From Allocatelliglobosispora scoriae (GTDB lineage: Bacteria; Actinomycetota; Actinomycetes; Mycobacteriales; Micromonosporaceae), in NCBI RefSeq assembly GCF_014204945.1, contig NZ_JACHMN010000003.1:186001-250000 (forward strand): a stretch of DNA of 64,000 bases, read 5' to 3'. The notes below the pieces were generated by a model. The model made no database searches. It was not told where the DNA came from and was given only the letters and a program-made list of their open reading frames with translations. The first letter of the stretch is position 1. Each line of letters starts with the position of its first letter. This document shows positions 44,564-53,279 of the stretch, one piece after another. The position numbers and the translations under genes were made by a program.

Positions 44564-46755
44564 CCGCGGAGACCGAGACCGAGAACGTCCTGACCGTCCG
44601 CACGCCGCTGCACAAGCTGCTGGGGGCCAAGACGGGCAAGGCGCTCGCCGGCACCCTGAACCTGCACACCGCCAACGACCTGCTGCATCACTTCCCCCGC
44701 CGCTATGACCAGCGGGGGGAGCACACCGACATCCGCTCGCTGCAGGTCGGCGACCAGGTCACGATCATGGGCCGGATCCTGCGGACCACCGTGCGCCGGT
44801 TCAAGGCCCGCAACGGCGATCTCGTCGAGTCGATCATCGCGGACGGTTCCGGCGCGCAGATCACCCTCACCTTCTTCAACCAGAAGTGGCGCGCGGCCGA
44901 TCTCGAACCGGGCCGCTGGGGCCTCTTCGCGGGCAAGGTGACCGAGTTCAACCGGGTCCGCCAGCTCAACGGTCCCGAATACATCCTGCTCGACGCCGAC
45001 GGCTCCGACGACGTGGAGCAGTTCGCCGGTGCGCTAATCCCGGTCTATCCGGCGGCGGCGAAGATCCCGACCTGGCAGATCGCCAAGTGCGTGCGGATCG
45101 TGCTCGACATGGTGCCGCTCACCGAGGACCCGATGCCGTCGCAGATCCGGGTGGCGCGCAAGCTGATCGATCTGCCCTCGGCACTGCGCGAGATCCACCG
45201 GCCCGCCTCACGGGAGTCGCTGGCCCTGGCACGGCGCCGGTTGGTGTGGGACGAGGCTTTCGCCGTACAACTCACGCTTGTCCGTCGCAAACGACGGGCC
45301 GCGCAGTGGCCGGCGCGACCGCGCCCACCGCGCGACGGTGGCCTGCTCGAAGCCTTCGACGACCGGCTGCCCTTCACGCTCACCGAGGGCCAGTCGGCGG
45401 TCGGCGCGGAGATCTCCGCCGACCTCTCCGCCGCGCACCCGATGCACCGGCTGCTCCAGGGCGAGGTCGGCGCGGGCAAGACGCTCGTCGCGCTGCGGGC
45501 GATGCTCCAGGTCGTCGACGCGGGCGGCCAGGCCGCGCTGCTCGCGCCGACCGAGGTGCTCGCGACCCAGCACCACCGGACCATCGCCAAGATGCTCGGC
45601 GAGTTCGGGCGCGCGGGCGAGCTGGGCGGTCACCCCGACGGGACGCGCATCGCGCTCGTCACGGGTTCCCTCGGCGCGGTGGCCAAGCGCCGCGCGCTCG
45701 CCGAGGTCGCGTCGGGCGAGGCAGGGCTCATCGTGGGTACGCACGCCCTGCTCTACGAGGGCGTCGACTTCGCCGACCTGGGCCTCATCGTCGTCGACGA
45801 GCAGCACCGGTTCGGGGTGGAGCAGCGCGACGCCCTGCGGGCCAAGGCGGAGCAGCCACCGCACGTGCTGGTGATGACCGCGACCCCGATCCCGCGGACC
45901 GTCGCGATGACGGTCTTCGGCGATCTGGAGGTGTCCACCCTCGCCCAGCTGCCCAGCGGGCGCTCGCCGATCGCCTCGCACGTCGTGCCCGTCGCGGAGA
46001 AGCCCGCGTTCCTGGAGCGGGCCTGGCGGCGCGTGGTGGAGGAGGTCGAGAAGGGGCACCAGGCCTATATCGTCTGCCCCCGGATCGGCGACGCCGAGGC
46101 CGACGAGGACGTGCCGCCGAGCGACACGGACTCGGACAAGCGAGCGCCGATCGCGGTCAACGAGATCGCTCCACTGCTGGCCGAGGGGCCGTTGAAGGGC
46201 TTGCGGATCGGTGTCCTGCACGGCCGGCTCCCCGCCGACGAGAAGGACTCGATCATGCGGGCTTTCGCGGCGCGCGAGATCGACGTACTCGTGGCGACGA
46301 CGGTCATCGAGGTCGGCGTCGACGTACCCAACGCGACGATGATGATGATCCTCGATGCTGACCGCTTCGGGGTCTCTCAGCTCCATCAGCTGCGCGGCCG
46401 GGTCGGTCGTGGTTCCGCACCGGGGCTGTGCCTGCTCGTCTCCGAGGCGCCCGAGGAGACGCCCGCGCGGGCCCGCCTCGATGCGGTCGCGTCGACCACC
46501 GACGGGTTCCGCCTCGCGGAGCTCGACCTGGAGCAGCGGCGCGAGGGCGACGTGCTGGGCTCGGCGCAGTCCGGCCACCGATCGCACCTGAAGCTGCTCT
46601 CGCTGCTCAAGGACACCGAGGTGATCGGCGAAGCGCGTACGCAGGCCGAGGAGCTCCTCGCCGACGACCCGGAGCTGACGCGTTACCCGCTGCTCGCCGA
46701 GGCGATCGACACCCTCGTCGACGACACCCGCGCGGAGTACCTGGAAAAGGGCTGA
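44560..46755 (+). CDS. recG: ATP-dependent DNA helicase RecG
   Basis: A 731-residue RecG that reverses stalled forks and moves branched DNA. The wedge/OB domain (about residues 60-150, TIMGRILRTTVRRFKARNG) precedes the helicase motor: motif I QGEVGAGKTLVALRAML, motif II VVDEQHRFGVEQRD, motif III MTATPIPRTVAMT, motif VI QLHQLRGRVGRGS. Length and order are normal. Start GTG 44560, overlapping the DAK2 gene. Confidence 0.96.
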   Translation: MTAETETENVLTVRTPLHKLLGAKTGKALAGTLNLHTANDLLHHFPRRYDQRGEHTDIRSLQVGDQVTIMGRILRTTVRRFKARNGDLVESIIADGSGAQITLTFFNQKWRAADLEPGRWGLFAGKVTEFNRVRQLNGPEYILLDADGSDDVEQFAGALIPVYPAAAKIPTWQIAKCVRIVLDMVPLTEDPMPSQIRVARKLIDLPSALREIHRPASRESLALARRRLVWDEAFAVQLTLVRRKRRAAQWPARPRPPRDGGLLEAFDDRLPFTLTEGQSAVGAEISADLSAAHPMHRLLQGEVGAGKTLVALRAMLQVVDAGGQAALLAPTEVLATQHHRTIAKMLGEFGRAGELGGHPDGTRIALVTGSLGAVAKRRALAEVASGEAGLIVGTHALLYEGVDFADLGLIVVDEQHRFGVEQRDALRAKAEQPPHVLVMTATPIPRTVAMTVFGDLEVSTLAQLPSGRSPIASHVVPVAEKPAFLERAWRRVVEEVEKGHQAYIVCPRIGDAEADEDVPPSDTDSDKRAPIAVNEIAPLLAEGPLKGLRIGVLHGRLPADEKDSIMRAFAAREIDVLVATTVIEVGVDVPNATMMMILDADRFGVSQLHQLRGRVGRGSAPGLCLLVSEAPEETPARARLDAVASTTDGFRLAELDLEQRREGDVLGSAQSGHRSHLKLLSLLKDTEVIGEARTQAEELLADDPELTRYPLLAEAIDTLVDDTRAEYLEKG

Positions 46756-46794
46756 CCCTGCCCGCGACGGTCCCCCAGGGCCCCAAGATCGTCG

Positions 46795-46876
46795 CAACTC
46801 TTGAAGAGTTGGTGTTAAGCGGCGCGTGCTGCCGGCGCCCCCCTTTTTTTTGGACCAACTCTTGAAGAGTTGGTCC
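46795..46876. repeat. CAACTCTTGAAGAGTTG pair between recG and LPxTG gene
   Basis: Two copies of the 17-base core (46795-46811 and 46856-46872), the second extended to a 25-bp palindrome GGACCAACTCTT-G-AAGAGTTGGTCC. They are separated by a GC-rich stem and a run of eight T (46844-46851). The left copy is preceded by AAGATCGTCG, exactly as in the copy at 60231. It lies between convergent genes, 40 bases after recG. Confidence 0.8.
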
Positions 46877-46886
46877 CAAAGAACGC

Positions 46887-46925
46887 GACAGCGGCGCCGC
46901 ACCCGGGAGGGGCGGCGCCGCTGTC
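46887..46925. terminator. GC-rich hairpin after the LPxTG gene
   Basis: Perfect 14-base arms (GACAGCGGCGCCGC and complement) with an 11-base loop, just beyond the stop of the minus-strand LPxTG gene. Together with the repeat pair it forms a compound terminator region for both convergent genes. Confidence 0.8.
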
Positions 46926-46936
46926 GTACCACCCGA

Positions 46937-48568
46937 TTACGCGGCGTCGGTCAGTCGACGACGTCGGGCACCGAGTACCAGCAGGATTCCGGCGCCCACG
47001 AGCACGGCACCGACCCCGCCGAAGAGGCCGATCTGCGTACCGGTCACGGGCAGCCCGCCACCGGTCGACGGCGACGGCGTCGGGGTCGACTCCGTCGGCG
47101 GCGTGGAGGACGGGCTCACCGACGGTGACGGCGGAGTCGGCGAAGACTCCGACGGCGACGGTGACGGCGAGCCGTTGCAGCTCGCCGGCTTGGTGTAGAC
47201 GGCGGTCACCGGCGGCAGGTCGTAGTCGGTGAACGTGACCGTCGCGTCGGTGTCGGCACCGGCGGTGAAGGTGGCCTTCTCCGAGGTGCCGGGTGCGACG
47301 GTGACCCTCTTGGTCTCGCCGTTGTAGACGATCGTCGCCTCGACCGGCAGGTTGCCCGCCGGGTTGGTCACCGAGACGGCGAAGGTGTCACAGGTCGCCT
47401 CGACGGCCACGGTCGGCAGCGGGCAGTCCTCGGGGCGCTGCCACGAACCGGTCTTGATGGTCTTGCCGTCCATCTTGACCGTGATCGAGCCCGCCTTGGC
47501 GGCCGGTACGACGATGTCCTTCGACTCGCCCGGGTTGACCGATGCCGACTCGCTGAAGCCGCCCTCGGCGGTCACCGTGAACGGAGCCGCGTAGTGCGCA
47601 TCGGCACCGTTGGTGAGGTGCACGTTGACCGAGCCGTCACAGGCGGAGACGAGGGTCGCCGCCGGGATGGCGCAGGTCAGGTTGCCGCCGTTGTACCACC
47701 CGGCGGGGCCCGAGGACCGGTTGCCGGGCGCGCCGCCCGAGCCGAGCTTCAGGTCGTTGTAGCGGGCACCACCGGCGACCAGCGGGTCGATGATGACGCT
47801 CTCACCGCCCCAGACCAGGTCGACCTGGGTGAAGCAGCCCGGCACGTCCACGCTGAGCTCGACCGAGGGGTGGTCGCGGTCGATCGTGGCGGTGGCCGTG
47901 TCGTAGGCGTACTGCGGCCACAGGGCGACAGCCGCCGGTGCGTAGTAGGAGACGAGCGAGAAGGACTGCGATCCGCCCTGGCACAGCGGCAGGTCGCCCT
48001 TCAGCTTCACCGAGGCGGTGCCCGCGGGACCGGCGAAGGTGTGCTCGTAGCTCGCCTTGCTCGCGTCGACGCAGGACGGCGGCGCGGTGCACGGGCCACC
48101 GCGGAAGGTGACCGTCTCGTCCTGGGTCGAGGTCTCGCTCTTGCCGTGCTCCTTCGGCCAGCTCACCTTGACGGTGAGCTTGACCTTGTCCGCGGAGCCG
48201 GGGACGGTCTGCACCGCGGTGAGCTCGCCGTCGTCGCGTCCCGACTTCTTCGGGATGACGGAGCCCTTGAGGGCGGTGCTGCCGCCCACGACGGTGACTG
48301 TGGTGTCGGGGTTGGAGGTCTTGTCGGTGATCGTGGCGTCGCGGTTGCGCTTGTTCGTCAGGGTCCAGGTGATGCGCCACTCGCCGGTGGCGCGCAGGCA
48401 CTCGGCCCTGCCGTCGATGGCGAGCTGGCTGTCGTTGCCGCCGCCACCGGTGAAGGCGGTCGGGGTGGCTGCGACGGACGGAACCGCGAGCGCGATGGCG
48501 CCGACCACGGCGATCGCGGCGCCGGCCGCTACGGCCAGGGCACGGCGAATCGGGTGAGAGGGGGTCAC
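46937..48568 (-). CDS. LPxTG-anchored cell-wall surface protein
   Basis: A 543-residue exported protein. A signal peptide (about 33 residues, ending SVAA) is followed by about 400 residues of beta-rich repeats with T/V-rich strands. A P/S/T-rich wall-spanning stretch (SPSPSPSESSPTPPSPSVSP) leads to LPVTG, a membrane helix and RRRR. This is a complete sortase signal. The middle has paired cysteines (GGPCTAPPSCVDASK). The function is unknown; adhesion or wall structure are possible. No sortase gene is in the window. Confidence 0.88.
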   Translation of the reverse strand: MTPSHPIRRALAVAAGAAIAVVGAIALAVPSVAATPTAFTGGGGNDSQLAIDGRAECLRATGEWRITWTLTNKRNRDATITDKTSNPDTTVTVVGGSTALKGSVIPKKSGRDDGELTAVQTVPGSADKVKLTVKVSWPKEHGKSETSTQDETVTFRGGPCTAPPSCVDASKASYEHTFAGPAGTASVKLKGDLPLCQGGSQSFSLVSYYAPAAVALWPQYAYDTATATIDRDHPSVELSVDVPGCFTQVDLVWGGESVIIDPLVAGGARYNDLKLGSGGAPGNRSSGPAGWYNGGNLTCAIPAATLVSACDGSVNVHLTNGADAHYAAPFTVTAEGGFSESASVNPGESKDIVVPAAKAGSITVKMDGKTIKTGSWQRPEDCPLPTVAVEATCDTFAVSVTNPAGNLPVEATIVYNGETKRVTVAPGTSEKATFTAGADTDATVTFTDYDLPPVTAVYTKPASCNGSPSPSPSESSPTPPSPSVSPSSTPPTESTPTPSPSTGGGLPVTGTQIGLFGGVGAVLVGAGILLVLGARRRRLTDAA

Positions 48569-48666
48569 ATCGTCTCCAGGGGTACGTATCGGGGGGTGAA
48601 GACTCCCACACCGTACGGATGAGCCTGATGGGCCGCAAGATGGAACGCATCGCGTACCGTCGGTGT

Positions 48667-49266
48667 GTGACCAGGATTGTGGCTGGACGGTTCGGCGGAC
48701 GGCGTCTCATCGCCCCACCCGGGCAGCTCACCCGACCCACCGCGGATCGAGTGCGGGAAGCCCTGTTTTCGGCCCTGGAAGCCCAGGTCGGACTGCTTGA
48801 CGTGCGCTTCGTCGACCTCTTCGCGGGCTCCGGCGCGGTGGGGCTGGAGGCGCTGTCGCGTGGCGCGGCTCACAGTCTGCTCGTCGAGTCGGACGCCAAA
48901 GCGGCCCGCGCGATCCGCGACAACATCGAGCGGATCGGCGCCAAGGGGCACGCACTCTTGGTCAACGCCAAGGTCTCCACGACTCTCGCGGGCGGTCCCT
49001 CGGGTGATCCTTATGACATCGTCTTCGCCGACCCGCCCTACTCCCTCGGCGAGGACGAGCTCGCCGAGATGCTGTCGGCGCTGGTCGATCGCGGTTGGCT
49101 GGCCCCCGACGCGGTGCTCGTGATCGAGCGGGCGAGCCGCTCGCCCGAACCGCGGTGGGTGCAAGGTGTCACCGGAGAGCGACAGCGCCGTTACGGCGAG
49201 ACGACTCTTTGGTACGGTCGCGCTGCCCTAGCGCCGCTACGGGAACCTCGGCAGGCAGAAGGATGA
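48667..49266 (+). CDS. rsmD: 16S rRNA (guanine966-N2)-methyltransferase
   Basis: A 199-residue RsmD. The SAM-binding loop is DLFAGSGAVGLEALSRGA and the catalytic motif is IVFADPPYSLGE. The N-terminal TRIVAGRFGGRRLIAPPG is also typical. GTG 48667 fits the family start better than the ATG 48 bases upstream. The stop overlaps the coaD ribosome site; the two genes are adjacent in most actinomycetes (Rv2966c-Rv2965c). Confidence 0.93.
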   Translation: MTRIVAGRFGGRRLIAPPGQLTRPTADRVREALFSALEAQVGLLDVRFVDLFAGSGAVGLEALSRGAAHSLLVESDAKAARAIRDNIERIGAKGHALLVNAKVSTTLAGGPSGDPYDIVFADPPYSLGEDELAEMLSALVDRGWLAPDAVLVIERASRSPEPRWVQGVTGERQRRYGETTLWYGRAALAPLREPRQAEG

Positions 49267-49271
49267 GCGCA

Positions 49272-49754
49272 ATGAGGCGTGCGGTCTGTCCCGGCTCTTT
49301 CGATCCGGTGACCAATGGCCACGTGGACATCATCGTCCGGTCGGCGCAGCTCTTCGACGAGGTCATCGTCGGTGTGCTGATCAATCAGTCCAAGCAGGGA
49401 CTCTTCTCCGTCGAAGAGCGGATTGAGATGCTCCGCGAGGTGGCGTCCGCTCATCCCAACGTACGAGTGGAATCGTTTCACGGGCTCCTCGTCGACTTCT
49501 GCCGCGCCAACGGTGCCCAGGTCGTGGTCAAGGGCCTACGTGCAGTGAGCGACTTCGATTACGAGCTGCAGATGGCGCAGATGAACGTCGGGCTCTCCGG
49601 GGTCGAGACGCTCTTCATGCCAACGAACCCTCTCTATTCCTTCATCGCCTCCAGCCTGGTAAAACAGGTAGCGAGGCTCGGTGGGGACGTGTCGCAGTAT
49701 GTGCCCAAGGTGGTCGAGGAGCGGATGGTCGCGAAGCTGCGACCAACTGGCTGA
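49272..49754 (+). CDS. coaD: Phosphopantetheine adenylyltransferase
   Basis: A 160-residue CoaD, the penultimate step of coenzyme A synthesis. The nucleotidyltransferase motif is CPGSFDPVTNGHVDII, followed by VVVKGLRAVSDFDYELQMAQ and SFIASSLVKQVARLGGDVS. ATG 49272 lies nine bases after AAGGA; an ATG at 49263 is too close to that site. It is probably co-transcribed with rsmD. Confidence 0.95.
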   Translation: MRRAVCPGSFDPVTNGHVDIIVRSAQLFDEVIVGVLINQSKQGLFSVEERIEMLREVASAHPNVRVESFHGLLVDFCRANGAQVVVKGLRAVSDFDYELQMAQMNVGLSGVETLFMPTNPLYSFIASSLVKQVARLGGDVSQYVPKVVEERMVAKLRPTG

Positions 49755-49854
49755 TAGTCCGACGCGCCGTCGGGCGTCCGGTCGGCCCGCGAAAGGCTCT
49801 CGGGACGCATGATGGATCGGCGAGCAGACAGCTCAATAGGAAGTAGGAGAGACG

Positions 49855-50349
49855 GTGGACCCGCTCGATCGCATCGACGAGATCATCCAACTGGTCGAGA
49901 CAGCGCGCAACGTGCCCATGTCACGTAACTGCATGATCGACCGAGGCGAGATGATCGGCGCGCTGGACGAGCTGCGCGCGGAGCTTCCGAGCGAGCTGCG
50001 CCGGGCTGCGGCCCTGCTGGAGGAGCGCGACAAGATCCTCGACGCGGGCCAGCGTGAGGCGGACCGGATCATCACCGACGGTGAGCGTGAGCACGCCCGC
50101 CTGGTCTCGGTGAACGAGATCACGGTCTCCGCCGAGCACGAGGGCAACCGGATCATCGGGGAGGCGCGGGCCGAGGCCCAGCGGCTGCGCGACGAGGTCG
50201 ACGACTACGTCGACACGGCGCTCGCCAACTTCGAGCAGTTCCTGACGCGGGCACTCGCCTCCATCGAGCGCGGCCGCGACAAGATGCACGCGCTGCGCGA
50301 GATCGGCTCTTTCGTCCCCGACGAGAACGACCGCCCGCTGCCGTTCTGA
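49855..50349 (+). CDS. Coiled-coil protein, DivIVA/Rv2927c-like
   Basis: A 164-residue, highly charged, mostly helical protein: MDPLDRIDEIIQLVETARNV, LPSELRRAAALLEERDKIL and EGNRIIGEARAEAQRLRDEV. The long heptad pattern points to a coiled coil, as in M. tuberculosis Rv2927c at the same place between coaD and the DUF177 gene. A role in polar growth or septum placement is inferred from DivIVA-like composition only. GTG 49855 follows AGGAGAG. Confidence 0.82.
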   Translation: MDPLDRIDEIIQLVETARNVPMSRNCMIDRGEMIGALDELRAELPSELRRAAALLEERDKILDAGQREADRIITDGEREHARLVSVNEITVSAEHEGNRIIGEARAEAQRLRDEVDDYVDTALANFEQFLTRALASIERGRDKMHALREIGSFVPDENDRPLPF

Positions 50350-50357
50350 ATTATGGA

Positions 50358-50573
50358 GCTGGATCATGGCGCCACCTTCGGTGGCGCGGCGGCGTCCCTT
50401 GGGACCCGGTAGTTCGCGATCCTTCTGCGCCTTCGGCGCAGCAGAATCCCGAACACCGGCGGGACGCTGGATCATGGCGCCACCTTTGGTGGCGCGGCGG
50501 CGTCCCTCGGGACCCGGTAGTTCGCGATCCTTCTGCGCCTTCGGCGCAGCAGAATCCCGAACACCGGCGGGAC
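50358..50573. repeat. Tandem duplication of a 108-bp hairpin-rich unit
   Basis: Two adjacent 108-bp units (50358-50465 and 50466-50573) that differ at two positions. Each contains three small inverted repeats: GGCGCCACC/GGTGGCGC, a GTCCC/GGGAC, and TTCTGCGCCTTCGGCGCAG. It fills most of the spacer (50350-50739) between the coiled-coil gene and the DUF177 gene. The remaining 165 bases hold the promoter region of the ribosomal operon, with AT-rich GGTAATCTAATACG at about 50697. Confidence 0.88.
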
Positions 50574-50739
50574 GCCGCGTCGTGGTCTCTGCCATCGGCG
50601 GACGGTGTTCTCGGGGTCCGGCTACGATTGGTTGTCCGGCGTTGTCGCCTGGCCGCCGGTGGTGGTTGGGCTGATTCGACTGCCCAACCGGCGTCAGGTA
50701 ATCTAATACGTCGGCCTCAACCAGGCCGGGAGCCTAATT

Positions 50740-51306
50740 ATGCGTGATCATCACTCGAAGCACCTGAATGCCCGGGCACCGCTGGTCCTCGACACGAGAG
50801 ACCTGCCTCGCAGCCCGGGTGCTATGCGTGCCCTCGAACGGACGGTTCCCGCTCCTGAGGATCTCGGACTGGAGCTGATCGGTGTGCCCGCGGGCTCCGA
50901 CCTGCATCTCGATCTGGAGATGACGTCGGTCTCGGAGGGTGTGTTCGTCTCGGGGACCGTCGCCGGTCCCCTTCAGGGCGAGTGCGGGCGTTGCCTGCGA
51001 CCGATCGAGGACGACTTCTCCGCGCGGATCCGGGAGCTCTACGCCTACCCGGAGAGCGCGACGGAGGAGACGACCGACGAAGACGAGGTAGGACGGCTGC
51101 AGGACGACCTGATCGACCTGGAGCCGGCGCTGCGGGATGCGGTGGTGTTCGCGCTGCCGGTCAACCCGCTCTGCCGACCCGACTGCCCAGGGTTGTGCTC
51201 CGAATGTGGAGCGCACTGGGATGAGCTGCCGGAGGACCACTCCCACCGGCAGATCGACCCGCGCTGGGCGGGTCTGAGCAAGCTGACCGCAAGCACCGAG
51301 GAGTAG
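50740..51306 (+). CDS. DUF177 (YceD) protein, 23S rRNA accumulation factor-like
   Basis: A 188-residue YceD/DUF177 protein. The first half has HLDLEMTSVSEGVFVSGTVA and GPLQGECGRCLRPIEDDF. The second half has DLEPALRDAVVFALPVNPLC, then CRPDCPGLCSECGAHWDEL, a cysteine group that may bind zinc. DUF177 genes stand just before rpmF in most bacteria, and the family is linked to 23S rRNA accumulation. rpmF follows after six bases. Confidence 0.9.
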   Translation: MRDHHSKHLNARAPLVLDTRDLPRSPGAMRALERTVPAPEDLGLELIGVPAGSDLHLDLEMTSVSEGVFVSGTVAGPLQGECGRCLRPIEDDFSARIRELYAYPESATEETTDEDEVGRLQDDLIDLEPALRDAVVFALPVNPLCRPDCPGLCSECGAHWDELPEDHSHRQIDPRWAGLSKLTASTEE

Positions 51307-51312
51307 AGACCC

Positions 51313-51486
51313 ATGCCAGTCCCTAAGCGGAAGACGTCGCGCAGCAACACCCGTTCCCGCCGGGCGAACTGGAAGGCGACCGTGGTCGCGACCGTCGCCT
51401 GCCCGCAGTGCAAGTCACCGAAGCTGCCGCACGCTGCCTGCACTGTGTGCGGCACGTACAACGGCCGCCAGGTCATCGCGGTCTGA
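51313..51486 (+). CDS. rpmF: Large ribosomal subunit protein bL32
   Basis: A 57-residue L32: AVPKRKTSRSNTR-type opening (MPVPKRKTSRSNTRSRRANW) followed by a zinc ribbon with CPQC and CTVC. It lies six bases after the DUF177 gene. The frame of plsX overlaps its 3' end. Confidence 0.97.
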   Translation: MPVPKRKTSRSNTRSRRANWKATVVATVACPQCKSPKLPHAACTVCGTYNGRQVIAV

Positions 51487-52517
51487 GCACGCACATACAC
51501 ACGGCGCCGATCGCCGTCGACCTCCTCGGTGGGGATAATGCCCCGTCCGTCGTGGTCGACGGCGTTCTGCGTGCTCTGAACGCCGATCCGCAGCTCCACC
51601 TGCTCCTCGTCGGGCCGCCCTCGGTGGCCGCCACGGTCCTGGACGCGCTGACGGAGGCCGATCGGCGGCGGTGCCGGGAGCGCACCGCTCTCAAGGTGGT
51701 CGCGATGGCGGACGCCCCGCTGCGGGCCATGCGCGCCGACACCACCATCAGGTCGTCCCTGGTCGCGCTCGCCGCAGGCGAGGCCGCCGCGGTGGTCTCG
51801 GCCGGTTCCTCCGGCGCGACGGTCACGGCCGCGGTGCTCGAGCTCGGCAGACTCGACGGGGTACGCCGACCCGCGCTCGCCGCCAGCATCCCGGCCATCG
51901 CCGATCCGGTCCTGCTGCTCGACGTCGGTGCCTCGGTCGAGACGAATGTGGCGACCCTGAGTTCCCATGCCCTGCTCGGTGCCGACCACGCCCGTCGGCT
52001 GGGCCTGCACAAGCCTCGGGTGGGCCTGCTCTCCGTCGGTCGCGAACCGGGCAAGGGCGACCGGGCCCGCCGGGCCGCCGAGTCCGCCCTCGCCGAGTTG
52101 CCCATCGACTTCGTCGGCCTCGTCGAAGGCGACGACGTCTGCCTCGGCGACCGGGCCGACGTGATCGTCACGGACGGCTTCACGGGAAACGTGCTGCTGA
52201 AAGGTATCGAGGGTGCTTACGCGCTGGCCCGAGGAGTGAGCGAGCGAAGCGAGGGAGCCCCGCAGGGTGCGCCGGGGGGATCTGTGCTGGCCCGAGGAGT
52301 GAGCGAGCGAAGCGAGGGAGCCCCGCAGGGCGCGCCGGAAAATACAGCGCCGGCGCACTCCGGGCTTCGGCGGGTGGGGGTGCCGGGGGGCGCGCCTCGA
52401 GCGGCGATGCTGCTCGGCGTACCGGGAATCGTGGTTGTGTGTCATGGTGCCGCAGACGCCGACGATCTCGCGGCGGCGATCGCGCTCGCGGCTGTGACCG
52501 TGCGGGCGCGCAGATGA
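51447..52517 (+). CDS. plsX: Phosphate acyltransferase PlsX with REP-derived in-frame insertion
   Basis: PlsX makes acyl-phosphate from acyl-ACP for phospholipid synthesis. Conserved parts are APIAVDLLGGDNAPSVVVDG, AAAVVSAGSSGATVTAAVLE, LLLDVGASVET and VIVTDGFTGNVLLKGIEGAY. Right after that last motif the protein has two copies of ARGVSERSEGAPQGAP, encoded by REP-type DNA. Family sequence resumes at GVPGIVVVCHGAADADDL. The insertion appears to replace part of the normal C-terminal helices, so activity may be altered. The start is unclear: conserved sequence begins about 51495 with no ATG/GTG nearby. GTG 51447, inside rpmF, is used; GTG 51408 or a CTG at 51483 are alternatives. Confidence 0.85.
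   Translation: MRHVQRPPGHRGLSTHIHTAPIAVDLLGGDNAPSVVVDGVLRALNADPQLHLLLVGPPSVAATVLDALTEADRRRCRERTALKVVAMADAPLRAMRADTTIRSSLVALAAGEAAAVVSAGSSGATVTAAVLELGRLDGVRRPALAASIPAIADPVLLLDVGASVETNVATLSSHALLGADHARRLGLHKPRVGLLSVGREPGKGDRARRAAESALAELPIDFVGLVEGDDVCLGDRADVIVTDGFTGNVLLKGIEGAYALARGVSERSEGAPQGAPGGSVLARGVSERSEGAPQGAPENTAPAHSGLRRVGVPGGAPRAAMLLGVPGIVVVCHGAADADDLAAAIALAAVTVRARR
52223..52338 (+). repeat. REP doublet inside plsX (two 53-bp units, 63-bp period)
   Basis: Two 53-bp units (52223-52275 and 52286-52338) beginning GCTGGCCCGAGGAGTGAGCG and containing GAGCGAAGCGAGGGAGCC. They differ at one position (GGGTGCG/GGGCGCG). The 63-base period is a multiple of three, so both are read in the same frame as ARGVSERSEGAPQGAP. 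They are related to the intergenic doublet at 2416-2518, whose period is 62. Confidence 0.9.
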
Positions 52518-52539
52518 AGGTTGAGCTGACGGTGAAGTC

Positions 52540-53277
52540 ATGAAGAACCGAGCGGATCTGACCGTTCTGGAGGCCGCGACCGGTGTGAGCCTCGAAGCGG
52601 AGCTGCTGGAGCGTGCCCTCACGCACCGGTCCTTCGCCTATGAGAACGGTGGCCTGCCCACCAATGAGCGGCTGGAGTTCCTCGGCGACTCCGTGCTGGG
52701 CCTGGTGATCACCGACGCGCTCTACCGCGACAATCCCGACCTGCCCGAGGGCAAGCTGGCGAAGTTGCGGGCGAGTGTCGTCAATTCTCGTGCGCTCGCG
52801 GGGGTCGCGCGTGGACTGGGTCCGCTGGGGCTGGGGGAGTACCTCCTGCTCGGCAAGGGCGAAGAGGCGACCGGCGGCCGCGACAAGGAGTCGATTCTCG
52901 CCGACGCGCTGGAAGCGCTGCTCGGCGCGATCTATCTGCAGTACGGGATCGAACGGGCCAGCGAGGTGATCCATCAGCTCTTCGACCCGCTGATGGAGGA
53001 GTCCTCGCGGCGCGGTGCGGGCCTGGACTGGAAGACGAGCCTGCAGGAGCTCACGGCGAAGTACGGCTGGGGCGTGCCCGAGTACCAGATCGACGAGGAG
53101 GGCCCCGATCACGCGAAGTCCTTCACCGCATGGGCGGTGGTGGGCGGTGAGCGCTTCGGTGGCGAGCGGGGCAAGTCGAAGAAGGAGGCTGAGCAGCGCT
53201 CGGCCGAGGACGCGTGGCGGGTGCTGTCGGGGCGGGCGGTCAGCCTGGAGCATCCCGAGGTGACGGGAGAGGATTAG
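52540..53277 (+). CDS. rnc: Ribonuclease III
   Basis: A 245-residue RNase III. The catalytic signature [15 protein letters not shown] and the second acidic site in [15 protein letters not shown] are intact. A dsRNA-binding domain covers about residues 165-235 ([36 protein letters not shown]). It cuts rRNA precursors and structured RNAs, possibly including the many long hairpins of this genome. ATG 52540 lies 22 bases after plsX; mutM begins two bases after its stop. Confidence 0.95.
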   Translation: MKNRADLTVLEAATGVSLEAELLERALTHRSFAYENGGLPTNERLEFLGDSVLGLVITDALYRDNPDLPEGKLAKLRASVVNSRALAGVARGLGPLGLGEYLLLGKGEEATGGRDKESILADALEALLGAIYLQYGIERASEVIHQLFDPLMEESSRRGAGLDWKTSLQELTAKYGWGVPEYQIDEEGPDHAKSFTAWAVVGGERFGGERGKSKKEAEQRSAEDAWRVLSGRAVSLEHPEVTGED

Positions 53278-53279
53278 TC

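Noticed and set aside
46812-46855. T8 run at 46844-46851 as a simple recG terminator
   Set aside because: A stem-loop (GGCGCGTGCTGCCGGCGCC) does precede it, but it is imperfect and lies between two repeat cores, so I describe the region as a compound element and not as a clean terminator.
50358-50573. Possible start of a CRISPR array
   Set aside because: There are only two units, directly adjacent with no unique spacers, and no cas genes in the window. It is a tandem duplication.
52223-52338. Possible CRISPR-like direct repeats
   Set aside because: Two units with a 10-base gap, related to intergenic REP sequences and read through in frame.
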